Shown: in pieces, positions 5,358 through 6,585 of the stretch
How positions within the stretch are numbered: position 1 is the stretch's first letter
Layout of the letters: each line of letters starts with the position of its first letter
Assembly: GCA_963991145.1 (NCBI GenBank)
Contig: CAXDOZ010000128.1
Span: 1-6,585 of the forward strand
Length of the DNA stretch: 6,585 bases
Source: CAXDOZ01 sp963991145
GTDB lineage: Bacteria > Bacteroidota > Bacteroidia > Chitinophagales > JABDMM01
Reading direction: 5' to 3'
Notes under the pieces: generated by a model
Database searches by the model: none
What the model was told of the DNA's origin: nothing
Seen by the model: only the letters and a program-made list of their open reading frames with translations
Position numbers and translations under genes: made by a program

Positions 5358-6537
5358 ATGAGCATTAGACAAGAGATAGAGAAAAGAAAGACATTTGCGA
5401 TCATCAGTCACCCGGATGCGGGGAAAACTACTTTGACTGAAAAGCTACTCCTTTTTGGAGGGGCGATTCAGACTGCTGGAGCAGTTAAATCCAATAAGAT
5501 CAAGAAGAGTGCTACCTCGGATTTTATGGAGATTGAGCGTCAGAGAGGGATATCTGTTGCCACTTCGGTAATGGCATTTGAATATGCTGACCATCTGATC
5601 AATATTCTTGACACCCCTGGTCACAAAGACTTTGCTGAAGACACTTATCGGACTCTGACAGCAGTTGATTCGGTAATTCTGGTAATTGACTGTGTTAAAG
5701 GAGTTGAGGAACAGACGGAGAGGTTGATGGAGGTTTGCCGTATGAGAGATACTCCGGTGATCATCTTTATCAATAAGCTTGATCGTGACGGGAAAGATCC
5801 ATTTGATCTACTCGATGAATTAGAGAGCAAGCTAAATATCCATGTCCGCCCATTATCCTGGCCAATCTCGATGGGAACCAACTTCAAAGGAGTTTACAAT
5901 CTCTATGACTCCACTCTTGATCTATTCAAAGGAGGAACGCAAAAGCTTGAGAACGATATCCTTTCTATTCAGGATTTGAATGACAGTTCATTGGATGACC
6001 TCGTAGGAAAAGCTGAAGCTGATCAATTAAGAGAAGATGTAGAGCTCATTCAGGGAGTTTATGATGATTTTGATACAGATGCTTATTTGAATGCAGAAGT
6101 GGCTCCAGTCTTTTTTGGATCTGCTATTAACAACTTCGGAGTAAAAGAACTATTGGACACTTTCGTCAAGGTAGCTCCACACCCACTCCCTAGACCTACA
6201 GATGCAAGATTGGTTGACCCGGAGGAAGAAAAATTCTCAGGTTTCATTTTTAAGATCCATGCAAACCTTGATCCTAACCATCGTGATAGAATTGCATTCC
6301 TAAGAGTCTGCTCAGGTCGATTTGAGAGAAACAAATTCTATCAACACGCCAGGATCAATAAGAAGCTCAGGTTCTCATCTCCTACGAGCTTTATGGCTCA
6401 AAAGAAAAATGTGATTGAAGAGGCTTTTCCTGGAGATGTAATTGGTTTATATGATACAGGTTCATTCAAGATTGGAGATTCATTAACTGAAGGAGAACAA
6501 CTTCATTTTCGAGGGATGCCCGCTTTCTCTCCTGAGA
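5358..6537 (+). CDS. prfC: Peptide chain release factor 3 (RF3), 3' truncated by the contig end
   Basis: RF3 is a translational GTPase that removes RF1/RF2 from the ribosome after peptide release. The GTPase motifs are complete: P-loop SHPDAGKT (residues 17-24), switch RGISV (63-67), DTPGH (85-89) and NKLD (139-142). RF3-specific stretches include ISHPDAGKTTLTEKLLLFGGAIQTAG, DTYRTLTAVD and, later, GFIFKIHANLDPNHRDRIAFLRV from the second domain. ATG 5358 (MSIRQEIEKRKTF) is chosen because it fits the usual RF3 N-terminus; a TTG at 5343 would add five residues. About 393 genuine residues are present of roughly 530 expected, ending in GMPAFSPE, which aligns with the E. coli GIPNFAPE region. From 6538 the frame reads on into adapter sequence, giving a false tail (VSYTHLTLPT...). 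The gene is probably intact in the organism. Confidence 0.95.
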
Positions 6538-6585
6538 CTGTCTCTTATACACATCTGACGCTGCCGACGAATAGAGAGGAGTAGA
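6538..6585 (+). other. Nextera transposase adapter read-through (sequencing artefact)
   Basis: CTGTCTCTTATACACATCT (6538-6556) is the reverse complement of the Tn5 mosaic end used in Nextera libraries. GACGCTGCCGACGA (6557-6570) completes the Read 1-side adapter. ATAGAGAG (6571-6578) is the reverse complement of the i5 index CTCTCTAT (the one sold as S502/N502). GAGTAGA (6579-6585) matches the start of the P5 segment, GTGTAGA, with one mismatch at 6580. None of this belongs to the genome, and coding calls should stop at 6537. Confidence 0.98.

Noticed and set aside
5645..5887. Minus-strand open frame of 80 codons inside prfC.
   Set aside because: It is a shadow of the strongly supported RF3 frame, with low-complexity Ser/Arg-rich translation and no family features. 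The same applies to the other antisense frames within the transpeptidase and lipoprotein genes.

Overview
The window reads as a 6.6 kb contig from a member of the Bacteroidota, most likely a Cytophagales-type marine or environmental genome. The evidence is low-to-moderate GC, dense gene packing with few Shine-Dalgarno sites, an apparent DUF6787 membrane protein, small lipoproteins, and a peptidoglycan enzyme set of Bacteroidota type. The taxonomy is inference from protein style only. The right end is not genomic: from about 6538 the sequence is Illumina Nextera adapter read-through.

Layout, left to right: (i) the last codons of an unrecognised gene (3-101), then a two-helix membrane protein one base later (103-429), a possible 30-residue single-helix peptide (473-565) and a DUF2892/YgaP-like membrane protein (575-784), all on +; (ii) a secreted VanX/PcgL-type D-Ala-D-Ala dipeptidase on - (785-1483, TTG start), whose stop codon abuts the DUF2892 stop; (iii) a Nudix hydrolase on + (1499-1975), only 15 bp from the dipeptidase start; (iv) a small lipoprotein on - (1978-2385), 2 bp from the Nudix stop; (v) a 215 bp gap holding a strongly structured element (2429-2523) followed by a rho-independent terminator on + (2529-2559); (vi) a YcbB/LdtD-like L,D-transpeptidase lipoprotein on + (2601-4394); (vii) a second, YkuD_2-type L,D-transpeptidase-like protein on - (4331-5110), overlapping the previous gene tail to tail by 64 bp; (viii) a 247 bp divergent gap; (ix) prfC (peptide chain release factor 3) on + from 5358, cut off by the adapter.

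Functionally, three of the genes (D-Ala-D-Ala dipeptidase and two YkuD-fold proteins) are predicted periplasmic enzymes acting on peptidoglycan precursors or stem peptides, which suggests a loose cell-wall remodelling or recycling neighbourhood. They are not in one operon.

The most interesting biological signal is the 2429-2559 element. It has an 8-bp closing stem, two internal hairpins and a 10-bp terminator, with a 10-nt perfect complement of the 16S anti-Shine-Dalgarno at the junction but no start codon behind it. I do not recognise it as a known RNA family. It is a candidate small RNA or leader element upstream of the L,D-transpeptidase gene.
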